A stretch of DNA of 64,000 nt. Source: Dactylonectria macrodidyma (Eukaryota > Ascomycota > Sordariomycetes > Hypocreales > Nectriaceae). The stretch spans positions 992,001-1,056,000 of the forward strand of contig JAGMUV010000005.1 of assembly GCA_020744425.1 (NCBI GenBank), given 5' to 3'. Each line of letters starts with the position of its first letter. Position 1 is the stretch's first letter. The notes beneath the pieces are model-generated. The model saw only the letters and a list, made by a program, of their open reading frames with translations, had not been told where the DNA came from and made no database searches. Below are positions 23,986 to 34,199 of the stretch, piece after piece. The position numbers and the translations under genes were made by a program.

Positions 23986-24738
23986 ATGGCCGCCACCGCA
24001 GAATCACCCGCCACCGCGATCCTGAACCACTCCGCGACCCCCTACAACTTCCACTTCTCGCCCTTCCTTCGACGGACCTACCAGGTTGGCCTACCCCCGG
24101 ACCGCCCGATATGCAAGGCCTTCCAGTCCGGCCACTGCCCCAACGGCACGCGCTGCTCTGAGCGCCACGTCGCCGACTCCAAGGTCTCGCAGCCCACCGG
24201 TGGGCTCAACTCGCTCGTGTGCAAGCATTGGCTGCGCGGCCTCTGCAAGAAGGGCGAGCACTGCGAGTTCCTCCACGAGTATAACCTCCGAAAGATGCCC
24301 GAGTGCAACTTCTTCATGCGCAACGGCTACTGCTCCAACGGCGACGAGTGCCTCTACCTCCACATCGACCCTCAGAGCCGCTTGCCTCCCTGCCCCCACT
24401 ACGACATGGGCTTCTGCCCCCTCGGGCCGAACTGCTCTAAGAAACACGTTCGCCGCAAGTTGTGTAGCTTCTATCTCGCTGGCTTCTGCCCCGATGGCCC
24501 CGATTGCAAGGTCGGCGCCCATCCAAAATGGTCCAAGGACCTGGAGAAGCCGACCCTCAAGTCTGAAGAGAAGGAGGAGGAGACACGGATAGAACCGATG
24601 AGGGAGGAGGAGATGGATCGTATGAGAGACCAGCCGAGGGATAGGGATGATGGGAGACACGGCCGGCATGGCGGCGGCGGCCGGGGAGGGAAATGGCGAG
24701 GAGGCAGGGGACGCTTCCGTGGTGGGAGAGGTCACTAA
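23986..24738 (+). CDS. YTH1: mRNA 3'-end processing zinc-finger protein YTH1 (CPSF30)
   Basis: An intronless frame of 250 aa. Five CCCH zinc fingers follow one another: [77 protein letters not shown] and [20 protein letters not shown]. Spacing is C-x7/8-C-x5-C-x3-H, with x4 in the fifth. This is the YTH1/CPSF30 arrangement, a subunit of the cleavage and polyadenylation factor; in known homologues fingers 2-3 bind the AAUAAA-type signal and later fingers contact other subunits. After an acidic/basic linker the protein ends in an RGG-type tail ([18 protein letters not shown]), a common fungal addition likely to bind RNA. A nuclear role is expected. Length fits fungal orthologues. Confidence 0.96.
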   Translation: MAATAESPATAILNHSATPYNFHFSPFLRRTYQVGLPPDRPICKAFQSGHCPNGTRCSERHVADSKVSQPTGGLNSLVCKHWLRGLCKKGEHCEFLHEYNLRKMPECNFFMRNGYCSNGDECLYLHIDPQSRLPPCPHYDMGFCPLGPNCSKKHVRRKLCSFYLAGFCPDGPDCKVGAHPKWSKDLEKPTLKSEEKEEETRIEPMREEEMDRMRDQPRDRDDGRHGRHGGGGRGGKWRGGRGRFRGGRGH

Positions 24739-25051
24739 TAGAAAATGGAGGGAGGCGACCATCGATCGTCCTGGGAACTTTGTTAAGATTTATGATACCC
24801 TCATGGGATTTAGGATGGAAAATGGCTTTGCAGTGGACTACGTATGCGCATGAGCTCTGTCATCATGAGGCATGGCCTGGAAGGCAACATATTTGACGAA
24901 ACGTTGATTGTCATGAGCGTTTCACACGCAGTATATAAATCAGGCGTAGAGTCGTGACGGCGTCTATTTACAGAATGATTCCTTTTTCTTACATATCCCA
25001 TCATTAAATGCTGTGTACAATGATGAAAATGGTCGTTATGATTCACTTGAT
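24739..25051. other. Convergent 3' region
   Basis: A short AT-richer gap between YTH1 and the DUF1776 gene, which converge here. It presumably holds both 3' UTRs. Nothing else was seen. Confidence 0.5.
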
Positions 25052-26664
25052 TCAAGAAGATTCAGAGTGCTGGGGCGTCCACATGGCTTCAGAGCCCCAA
25101 ACGTTGGAGTCTTGGGGGACGGCGACGAAATCGGCCTTCTCCTCGCCGTGCTCGCTCTCATTTTCGTGCTCATCCTGCTCGGATCCCTCGTAGGAGCTGG
25201 TTTTCCAGGTAGATAGCTCGTCGACCCTGCGGATACCCATCATCCACGACACGAGGCTTCTAGGTGCCCATCGGCCCACAAAGCCGTAGACACTGGCTCC
25301 AAGGCCAACTCGCACCGTTTCAGTGGTAATACTGCCGTCGATAACATCAAAGACGGTGTTATGAAGGCGTCGCAGCGAGCTGCCGCGGAGACCGGCGATT
25401 CGGCCTCCAGAGATGGCAGAGCTCGTCTGGGCGATAAAGTTGCGGCCATACACGTGCCGAGCACCATCGGGCCAGACAAGGGTATCCTCGGGATTTCCAG
25501 CACTAACAAGATTCGAATGCGTCGACGTACCGCGGGCAGGCACAAAGCTAGAGAAGTCAAAGGTGCCCAGCTGCATGTGAGTAACTGGGATGTTGAGCGG
25601 GCGAAGCTCAGCGGTGAGGACCTCGGTGAAGGCTGACAGTGCAGAGCACACGGTTGCTTCAGGTGCATGGAAAGGCGGGTTGATGGAGGAAATGATGGAC
25701 GGCGTAAACACGAGGACCTTTGGGGGCACCCATTTCTCGCCGATGGGGTTCAGGCGGGATGTGAGAAGGGGCAAGAATGCTTGGATTGTGAGGATCGGCT
25801 GGAGCAGATGGGTATAGAAGAGGTTGGCGAAGTTGGAAGGAGGAATCGTGGCAATGGGAGACGTCTGATAGTGGAGGCTCGGAATAAGGATGACGGATTG
25901 TAGCGTCAGTTGGGTTGGTTTCATTTTGACCCCAGGTGGTGATTGTGGTGACTGGAGGAAGAGGGCGAACCGCTCGATAGCCGAGCCGGCACTCGGAGGC
26001 TGGGGCCGTGGTAAGCAGCTTTTCACAGATATCTTGCGGGCAACCTGAATACTTACATCGGTGGTATCAATGCTGAGAGGTCGAATGTCGGGTCTCGCCA
26101 AAGCCTGGACCATGGACTCGTCCTCGGCGGCGTTGCAAACGACGTAGACAATGAAGCCCCGCCTCTCCATGTCCAAAGACAGAGACTTCGTCAAGGGCAG
26201 CGTCGGAGACCCGGCGATGACGACAACCTCGGAGCGGCCGCCGTTTCTCGCTCGCTTCGCTCTTCTTAACTTTTTATTAGACATGTACTGGCTGTTGCTG
26301 AAGCTTCGGTATGCGAGAGCTCCGCAGGCGACGACGACAACGCCGGTCAAGAGTTTGTTCCTCGCCACCCAGTCCTGTAACCTCTCGTACTTCGACAGGG
26401 TTATGACTGTCACGACGGGCTTCTCAGCCACCTTGGGCCTGATGATGTCGGGTATCCATGGCGTTGCGGCGAGGGTTTCTCGGACCACATCGGCGGCTTT
26501 GTCGACGTTCAGGTCGACAAACTGGGCAACATCTTCGGAGTAGCGACGGACGTGCCCGTTGATGCTGGCGAGCTGTCATGGCCTTGTTAGCTTTTCGACG
26601 CTGCGGAGGGACTTGTATTGTTAGCACTCACCACGTCTTGGAACATATGGTCGTCCGTCGACAT
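25052..26664 (-). CDS. DUF1776 family protein (SDR-like, membrane-anchored)
   Basis: Three exons on the minus strand: 26664-26632, 26572-26057 and 25999-25052, giving 498 aa. Exon 1 encodes only MSTDDHMFQDV; intron 1 is 59 bp. Intron 2 (26056-26000) is 57 bp, has a strong GTAAGT donor, is a multiple of three and has no stop, so an unspliced reading adds 19 residues; splicing joins SIDTTD to PPSAGSAIERFALFLQSP. A hydrophobic segment (LLTGVVVVACGALAYRSF) lies near residue 75. It is followed by a Rossmann-like start (VVVIAGSPTLPLTKSLSLDM) and LQSVILIPSLHYQTSPIATI, typical of the fungal DUF1776 family, which is related to short-chain dehydrogenases but lacks a clear YxxxK site. Function is unknown. 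The C-terminal tail is acidic. Confidence 0.88.
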
Positions 26665-28325
26665 GGTGATGGATTCTGGGATGGCAGAAAAGAAAGAAAG
26701 TTGGGCTGGGACAGGCCCGTATGACGGTATTCGACTTTCAGGTGTGGATGTGGATTGCCGAGTTCGCGGACCTATCGTGCACGGGCCACCGATCATTCAA
26801 TCCTTGCTCCAAGCTGAGCGAGCTCTTCTCTTTTCAGGTTCGGATGAAGGCTCCGAGACTGCGCAGGTTCTTGTGGACTGGCGGAGATGTATTATTTTGT
26901 TGATCATATCAGATTTAAAACCCCTAAATTCACTTTAGTTGATGGTACTAGTTACTACATGCTTGCTACGTGAATCTCGATCCAGAATTTGGTGATGCAC
27001 TGTTAGGCGCCAGACTTGTAAACTGGCGGTCACTGGCTGGCACCCAATCTCCACCAACCTAACTCCGGCAATCGATTTGCATCGGCGCACGTAGCGGGGT
27101 TGATATGGTGAATAGCTGTCAAAAGAGAGCATGTGTATTTCACAAAACGTTCATAATTGCATCGAGACCGGGAAGATGCTTGCAGCGTGATACGCCACGC
27201 TCTGATTAGGTCGCTTCGAGAGGGGAAGAAAAAACCTGCTGGAAGTTGGGCGTTGTCACTGGCGGTGAGACTGCTTCTCTAGCTTGGCAGATGCTGCTTG
27301 ACCCGCGTTTTTTTCTTAATTTTTTTCTAGCATGGACCACAAAGATCTCGTGAAAAGCTGCCTTGTTTGTCGATTGCCCTGTGGATCGCGTTGCCCCATC
27401 TGGAAATCTGGGGGCTGGTTCATGGATAAACATGTGGACATTGAAGTGATGCTCAGAGGTCATACATTTGCACGTGCGATTGATAAGGATGGCCCGATAT
27501 TGGCCATGTATCTGCCAAAGAAGAGTCTTCTGCCAAGACAAAAAGTAAGACTCGTATGTCTAGGTCAACTGGAATGCAAGTCTACGTCGCGGGGGCTGTC
27601 GTTGCGTCGTATTATCTCACCGTGACACCATCTTCAGCGATTATTGAGCGACTCAAGTTCTACAGCCGCATGGCAGATCCTTGAGCTGCAGGTCGGACAG
27701 ATCTGTGTGAGCAGTCTGAAAATCCATTGGACATGGATGGAATTTATATGCGAACCATGGTGCCGTCTCGTGAGCGAGTGGCTGGGAGGTGGCGATTCCA
27801 ACTCCACACCCTGTCGTGAGGCTCTCAACTGCATGGGCCTCTGGAAGCTCTACTGGTGGATGCGGGCTAGCTACATGATGGTGCATTATTGGGACAGGGA
27901 GCGCTGCAACACCATTTAACACCTCCAACGAGAATGTATATCCGAACTTGAGATCAAGCATTTCAAAACACCAACATGTTTAGGCCGTCTCATGAACAGA
28001 AGACATGAGGCCGAGGTCCACTGGCAAACGCCACCTCCACTCCCCAGGCTGAAAGAGACAGTGCGGGGGCACCTAAAAGAGCTTCCGGCTATTAGCGGTT
28101 GGTGCAACACTGGAGAGGCACACTCTGATATCCTACCTCGTGACTTGGTCTAACTGACTTTGATGCTAGCATTACGTAGCTTTCATCATTATATTTCATC
28201 AATTCATTCTTTTCACGTATTCCCCCTAACCACACTGCGGTTCTCCCAGCCGGTGGTATATATGCCACCATGTTCCTCTTGGAGTATCTACAACATCGTC
28301 GAGACTGGTATTTACACTTGCCTAT
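26665..28325. other. Divergent intergenic region with amidase TATA box
   Basis: Upstream region of the DUF1776 gene (minus) and the amidase (plus). Plus-strand frames near 27332 and 27644 give no recognisable protein. Confidence 0.45.
28257..28263 (+). promoter_or_regulatory. Possible TATA box of the amidase gene
   Basis: TATATAT, 63 bp upstream of the amidase ATG, in an otherwise mixed sequence. Confidence 0.4.
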
Positions 28326-30066
28326 ATGATCCCGCATTCCCAGGACATCCGTGAACCTAACAATGACGACAGTCGGTTCAAGCAAGAGCAACGTGCCAAT
28401 CGGATCAAAGCTCTTCGGTCATACCATGGCCCCTTTACTCTCCTTGACCGAGACATCCTTGACAAACCCATCGAGGAGCTTGTTGAAGATGTACAGGATG
28501 ACCCAAGCAAGGCAGTCGATGTTCTCAGCACTTATGGAAAGGTGGCCTTGAGGGCCCATGCAAAGACGAATTGTCTCACCGAGATTATGCTCTCAGATGC
28601 TGAAAGGTGGCTTACAGATGGCTCCATCAATCTCAGCGGACCGTTGGCAGGCATCCCAGTAAGCTTGAAGGACACAATCGACGTTGCCCACTATGATAGC
28701 ACAGTAGGCATGAGCGTGAACGTGGGGAACGCGAAACCGTTCGACGGAACGACTACAAGACTGCTCAAGGATGCTGGCGCAGTGCCATATGTCAAGACCA
28801 ATGTTCCCATTACCCTCCTCAGCTTCGAGTCCACCAACGATGTGTGGGGACAGAGCTCTAATCCATACAATAGTAAATACACACCTGGCGGATCGACCGG
28901 AGGCGAAGGGGCCCTCCTCGCGCTCGGCGGCCGAATCGGCATTGGCAGTGACGTTGCTGGCAGTGTTCGCTGCCCGGCGCATTTCTCGGGCGTCTACGCT
29001 CTGAAGTGCTCGACAGGACGCTGGCTCAAGACCGGAATGTGCACCAGCATGCCCGGGCAGGACGGTGTGCCGGCCGTATATAGTCCCATGGCCCGTACAT
29101 TGGATGACCTAACTTACTTCACCCGAGCATTCATCCAGATGAGGCCGTGGACATATGACTACTCCTGCCATCCAATCCCTTGGCGATCAGATATGGAGAA
29201 GGAACACTCTCGGAGGAAATTAAGTATTGGCATCTTACGCACCGACGGTGTCGTGGATCCTAGTCCTGCTTGTAAGAGAGCCTTGGACATTACCGAAGCG
29301 GCTCTTCGAAAAGCTGGGCATGAGATAGTAGAGATTGATCCTCCTTCGCCATACGAGGCGCTTTGTCTTGCCTCCATTCTTCTAAATAGCGATGGATTGG
29401 AGACAGTCTCATCTTTCTTTCGCTGGGGTGAACGGAATGATTGCGGTGTTGCTCGGATGAGATGGTACATGACTCTGCCTCAAACTCTCAAGTGGCTGCA
29501 TTATCTCTGGGTCAAGTACGTCCGCAGAGACCACATCTGGGCAGGATTACTCGGAAACTGGGAACCACAAACGGGCTATCAGATATGGCAGCTCAATGCG
29601 AGGCGGGAGGATTATAAGAGGAGATGGTTCGACTGGTGGGATGAATCAGACATCGACTGCCTGATTGCTCCGCCCAACGCAACCCCTGCCATTCCCCATG
29701 GGGGAATGCGCGACGCAGTTAGCAGCTGCGGATATACCTTTCTATTTAATCTGGTGAGTTGGCAACCTTGTCATTGTCTTAAGACGCTGCTTACCTTCTT
29801 CATAGCTCGATTATACAGCTGGAGTACTGCCCGTGACTCATGTAGACAAGGTCAAGGATCAATTACCGAGCGACTTCAACCTGAACAAGCTAAATGGGGT
29901 AGCTCGGGGCGCGTATAAGCATTACGATGCTAAGTCTATGCACGGCTTACCCGTGGGCATCCAGGTCGTGGGACGACGATTGGAGGAAGAGAAAGTGTTG
30001 ACAATTATGCAAAGGGTCGAGGATGCCCTAGGCGAGGACGGGTTTCCAATGTTGGACATTGACTGA
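28326..30066 (+). CDS. Amidase (amidase-signature family)
   Basis: Two exons, 28326-29753 and 29806-30066, giving 562 aa. The intron (52 bp, GTGAGT...CATAG, phase 0) joins FLFNL to LDYTAGVLPVTHV, the usual C-terminal block. The Ser-cisSer-Lys triad is visible: Lys115 in GIPVSLKDTID, Ser190 in the signature TPGGSTGGEGALLAL, and Ser213 in GSDVAGSVRCPAHFSGVYAL. The second Ser of the common GGSSGG is Thr, which some members allow. The ending GLPVGIQVVGRRLEEEKVL is also typical. These enzymes hydrolyse carboxylic or fatty acid amides; fungal paralogues are numerous and the substrate cannot be read from sequence. There is no signal peptide, so it is probably cytosolic. It lies 441 bp upstream of a co-oriented methyltransferase. 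Confidence 0.94.
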
Positions 30067-30507
30067 TTCAGATTCGGTGAAAGGAAGCGATATTGTCAGC
30101 CGTCTGAAATGACAACAACCATGTATGAAAAGTAATGTTTGTGTTGTTGGTCTAAACAGGGACCCATGATGCCTGAATGGATCACGACTCCATAATAACA
30201 AGACTGCGGCTTTGAAAGATGAATCCCGCATCAATAGCTCAAGACATGCGTAGCCGATGTACCTGGATCTTCTCTGCTAGCAAATCAAATTGAAGGAAAT
30301 TGTAATGATACGGGGGCTTGCATCCTTGGATTTGAAGCTTCAAGGGACCAGGCTCCGATCTCGGCGCCGTATCAAACCGAGCTTCCCCTCAGCACAGCAA
30401 TCGGACCTGCGTCGTGGGTATAAAGTAACAGCGATTTGCCTCGATTAAATTTGAAAAACAACAAAAACCTAGACAGTTCAGTCGCTTACAAGCTCAATTA
30501 CGCAATC
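30067..30507. other. Intergenic region between amidase and methyltransferase
   Basis: Amidase 3' flank and methyltransferase promoter. No feature was recognised. Confidence 0.5.
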
Positions 30508-31525
30508 ATGGCTGCCGAGAAAGATCGCTGGTCCTCTAATGTACGTGTCCGTCGAGACTGTTAAAGCTCCGACCCCAGACTTGAAGTTGAAGCCCCACGA
30601 CTTACACGCGAGCACAGGAGTACCAAAACGTGGCGTCCTTTGTGCCTAAACTTGCTGGAAAAGTCGTCCAGTGGCTGGATCTGCAGAAGGATGATGTCCT
30701 TATTGACATTGGTTGTGGCGGTTAGTCCCTGCCAGCGCGATCCTGGAAGACACGGATTATACTGACGTTCGTTGGGTATAGACGGAATCTTGAACGCCGA
30801 GTTTGCAAATATTTTGGCACAGGGAAACGGATCACAGCTTGGCATTGATAGTTCCGCTTCAATGATCGATTCGGCCCGCGAGCTGTGTAAGGATGCCAAG
30901 AACAGCACCTTTGAAAGTCCGTCTCATGTCCTTCCTCGTCTTGTGAACAACAACTGACTCTTCCTCTTACGTAGCGCTCGATGCTACTCAGCTCGTAAAC
31001 AAGCCCGAGCTCCAAAAAGGCACCTTCACCAAGGCCTTTTCCAACGCCGCCATGCACTGGATCCTCCGCCCCGAGGCGACACGGGCCGATTTCTTCAAAG
31101 GCGTGTACGCGTCGCTCGCCCCCGGTGGCACCTTTGCCTTCGAGATGGGCGGCCAGTCCAACGTCTCGGAGATGCGCGGCGCCGTGCTCATGGCCGTGGC
31201 CCGGCGGATCGGCATGCCCGCCGCGCTGGCCGCGGACCCGTGGTTCTTCCCGGACGAGGCGTGGATCACGGCCCGGCTCGAGGAGGTCGGCTTCGTCGTC
31301 GAGAAGGCGGAGCGCGAGTGGCGGCCAACAAAGGCTGACAAGGGCGGCGTCGAGGGGTGGGTGAGGTTGTTTGCGAAGCAGCTCTTGGATGCCGTGCCGG
31401 ACGAGGAGAGGGAGGAGGCGATTAAGGAGTGCGCCGAGGTGCTGAAGGTGGTGTGTAAGAACCCTGGGGGAGGAGAGGTGATTTCGTATGTGAGACTGAG
31501 AGGGTTGGCGAAGAAACCTCAATGA
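30508..31525 (+). CDS. Class I SAM-dependent methyltransferase (trans-aconitate methyltransferase-like)
   Basis: Four exons: 30508-30540, 30618-30720, 30782-30916 and 30975-31525, giving 273 aa; the introns are 77, 61 and 58 bp. Splicing restores SAM motif I across the second intron (VLIDIGCG joined to DGILNAEF). It is followed by LGIDSSASMIDSARE (motif II), DATQL, FTKAFSNAAMHWI (motif IV) and LAPGGTFAFEMGGQSN (motif VI). The pattern MHWI ... GGTFAFEMGG is close to trans-aconitate methyltransferase-type and related small-molecule O-methyltransferases. The substrate is not determinable. The last exon is notably GC-rich around 31050-31360 compared with its flanks. Soluble, no targeting signal. 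Confidence 0.88.
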
Positions 31526-32909
31526 GCTTCTGTCATTCAGATGTTTGCGAGATCACGAGGTTGATACAGGTGGGAGGATGAAGAGACTAAGTGGCACTAT
31601 CTTAGGTAGATTGGAATTGGATATATGATTGTGAGTACAGACTAGGTGTTACAAGTGTTTCAATGTTCAGCAGGGGTTGATTCCTTCATGACACTGGATA
31701 GAGTGACTCTATTGTGACTAGACCCATTCTTTAGTTATCTAGGAATGCTGTGCAAATAGCAATACTCTTCTTTATTAGGTTGATAATTGGCTACTCACAG
31801 TCGTGCCATTACCTCCCAATAGCATTGCATCGGACCCTAGTCTCGCGACTCAACCCTCAAGGCCCGTAAACTACCACCCTTGAGATACGCCCATAATGTA
31901 TAGCAAGGCATATCCCCGCGCCCTATTCCTGAAGCCCCAAGAAATGTGTAGAGAAAGACCTAGCGGATAGTTCTAAGGCTCTGGTAGCTGACCGAAGATT
32001 TCGCTCCGCCAGATAAGGATCCAATGCCATAAATTATTTCAAGTTGGAAACTTCTCTGCTTTTGACATGGGAAATGGCTAAGCCTCTAACAGCGATAAGC
32101 GCAGGGGCGATCGCGACAAGCGATGAAGTGATGTATTGGACGTCTCAAGTGGCTATACCGTACGGCTCTGCCCCTGCACGAAGCAACATTGGAAGCATGT
32201 GATGCAGCACCTGTCGATAGAAAATTTTCATGTAGCTTCGATATCTGAAACCCCGGGAAGAGTCCATGTGAGACACACTTGCCGTGGCGTCCTTTGCTTA
32301 TGTGTTAGGGTTGCACCTCGGCTGTGCATTAGACATGGCGATGTGTTGTTACCCACATTGTCAAAATAGACATTGTAGAGTTTTGCGCTCGTCCCTGAAA
32401 ACGAGAGGAGGGAACACTTGGTACAACGCTAAAGGGGGCAACCTAGAATATGTGAAGTTCAAATGTGATGGGTTGATCTGTAATATAAAACGCTACCCAT
32501 TCATTGCATTGCTTTGCCATCTGTTACGGATACACCAGGACTCACCTGAGCGAATGTCATGATCAAAAGTTGGGTGCACGCGCGCTGCAAGGGACGCAAG
32601 TAGATTAGTAATCGGCTTCTGGATGACCTTGGAAATTTCTAGTCCAACCTTCCAGTCAAACATCCATCAACGTACGCCTCGTGAGGCAACTGCAGCCCAA
32701 GGCACCAATCACTTGACGTGGCCCAAGATGACAATGCAAAACCCAATCGCAAGTCTCTCACAATCCGCCGACTGAGACTCATTCACTCTGAGCTCCATTA
32801 GACTCACCTTGATATCTAGCACCCGACTTCAAATCGGTTCCTTGCAATAGTTGTTATCAAGTCTCCTCACGTAATCGTGTCAAAAACCACCAGTCTCAAC
32901 CTACTAAAC
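31526..32909. other. Intergenic region
   Basis: An AT-richer 1.4 kb between the methyltransferase and WSS1. Small frames at 32136-32562 have no recognisable content. No repeat was seen. Confidence 0.5.
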
Positions 32910-34199
32910 ATGGCCGATCGCGATGCGTTGGTTCTTTCGTACGTACACCTGGCGAAGTTTCCGAGGGCCAGCGAAGCGCTACATACACTGAAAAAGGTGG
33001 CTTCGATGGTGAAGCCAATCATAAGAGCTCGGAACTGGAAGGTTGGGGAACTGGCCGAGTTCTTCCCCGACCAAGCCAACCTACTTGGTAAGTTCATACC
33101 GTGTGGCTCGTCATTTGTTTCATATGACTGAACTTTGAAAGGCCTTAACGTCGATCGAGGAAGAAAAATATGTCTTCGCTTGAGACATGCCGGAGATCGG
33201 TCCCAGTTCTTGCCCATAGAGAGCATCGTCGACACAATGCTTCATGAGCTCGCCCACATCGTGCAAGGCCCCCATGATGCCAAGTTCCATGCCTTATGGG
33301 ACCAACTTCGAGACGAGCACCAAGGTCTGCTCCTCAAAGGCTATACCGGGGAGGGATTCCTCTCAGAAGGCCGACGACTCGGAGGCGTCAGGATGCTGCC
33401 GCAAGAGGCTCGCCGCCTGGCCAGAGAAGCCGCCGAGAAGCGTCGAGTACAGCCCACTGGGACTGGCGGCGGCAAGAGACTGGGAGGGGCGGCCCCGCGG
33501 CCAGGGGACGACATCCGCAGGATCATCGCCGATGCCGCGCAAAGGCGAAACCAGACGCTCAAGGGCTGTGCCACTGATAAACTGAGCGACTCTCAAATAC
33601 GGAGCATCGCGGATACAGCAACGCGGAATGGTTTTCGGACCCAGGCCGAGGAAGACGAGGCGAACGAGGCAGCAATCGCGACTGCTCTGTGGGAGCTTGT
33701 TCAAGAAGACGAATCGGCCAAGTATGGGAGCTCATATATCCCACCTACAGCAGCAAATCCCACAGGCAACGGAGGTGGGACAGTCATGGTCCGAGAAGGA
33801 GGAATAGGAGTTGGAGGGGGATCGTCTGTTGGTTCACGGGGCTCTCATACAGCGAGCGGATTTGATGGCACTGATACAACGGAGGACTGGGCATGCAATA
33901 CTTGCACGCTGCTTAATCCTGCGAATTTTCTTTCTTGTGATGCGTGCGGGACGCAGCGATCTGCACTACTGTTCCGAAAGTCAGAAGCTGGTTCATCTAA
34001 ATTGCCAGACACTTCGAGATCGCAGACGGTTATTGATCTCACCCAGAGCCCGCCGAGAAAGCAGAGACCGGTGGAAGCTCCACGGACAGAGCCGCCAAAG
34101 CCACCACCGACATGGCAGTGCAGTTTCTGTGGGACGGAGATGGCTCGGCAGTGGTGGACGTGCTCGACCTGTGGGAAGATGAAGGACAACTCACGATAG
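32910..34199 (+). CDS. WSS1: WSS1-type WLM-domain metalloprotease
   Basis: Two exons, 32910-33087 and 33142-34199, giving 411 aa; the 54-bp intron restores NLLGLNVDRGRKI. The WLM zinc-protease domain fills residues 1-130, with the site HELAHIVQGPHDAKFH (His94, Glu95, His98, His104), in the form HExxHxxxGxH. Further on lie a possible SUMO-interacting motif (VIDLT in the C-terminal part) and two RanBP2-type zinc fingers, WACNTCTLLNPANFLSCDAC and WQCSFCGTEMARQWWTCSTC. WSS1/SPRTN-family proteases cut proteins covalently trapped on DNA and work with SUMO and Cdc48. The KRLGGAAP segment after the protease domain may correspond to the Cdc48-binding SHP box, but this is weak. The domain order matches fungal WSS1. 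Confidence 0.94.

Noticed and set aside
24091..24762. 223-codon minus-strand frame
   Set aside because: A shadow of YTH1: high GC at third positions opens the antisense frame; it is made mainly of Ala, Val, Glu and Leu.
27332..27919. Two small plus-strand frames with several Cys and Trp
   Set aside because: No splice pattern joins them and no family resemblance. Composition is as expected by chance.
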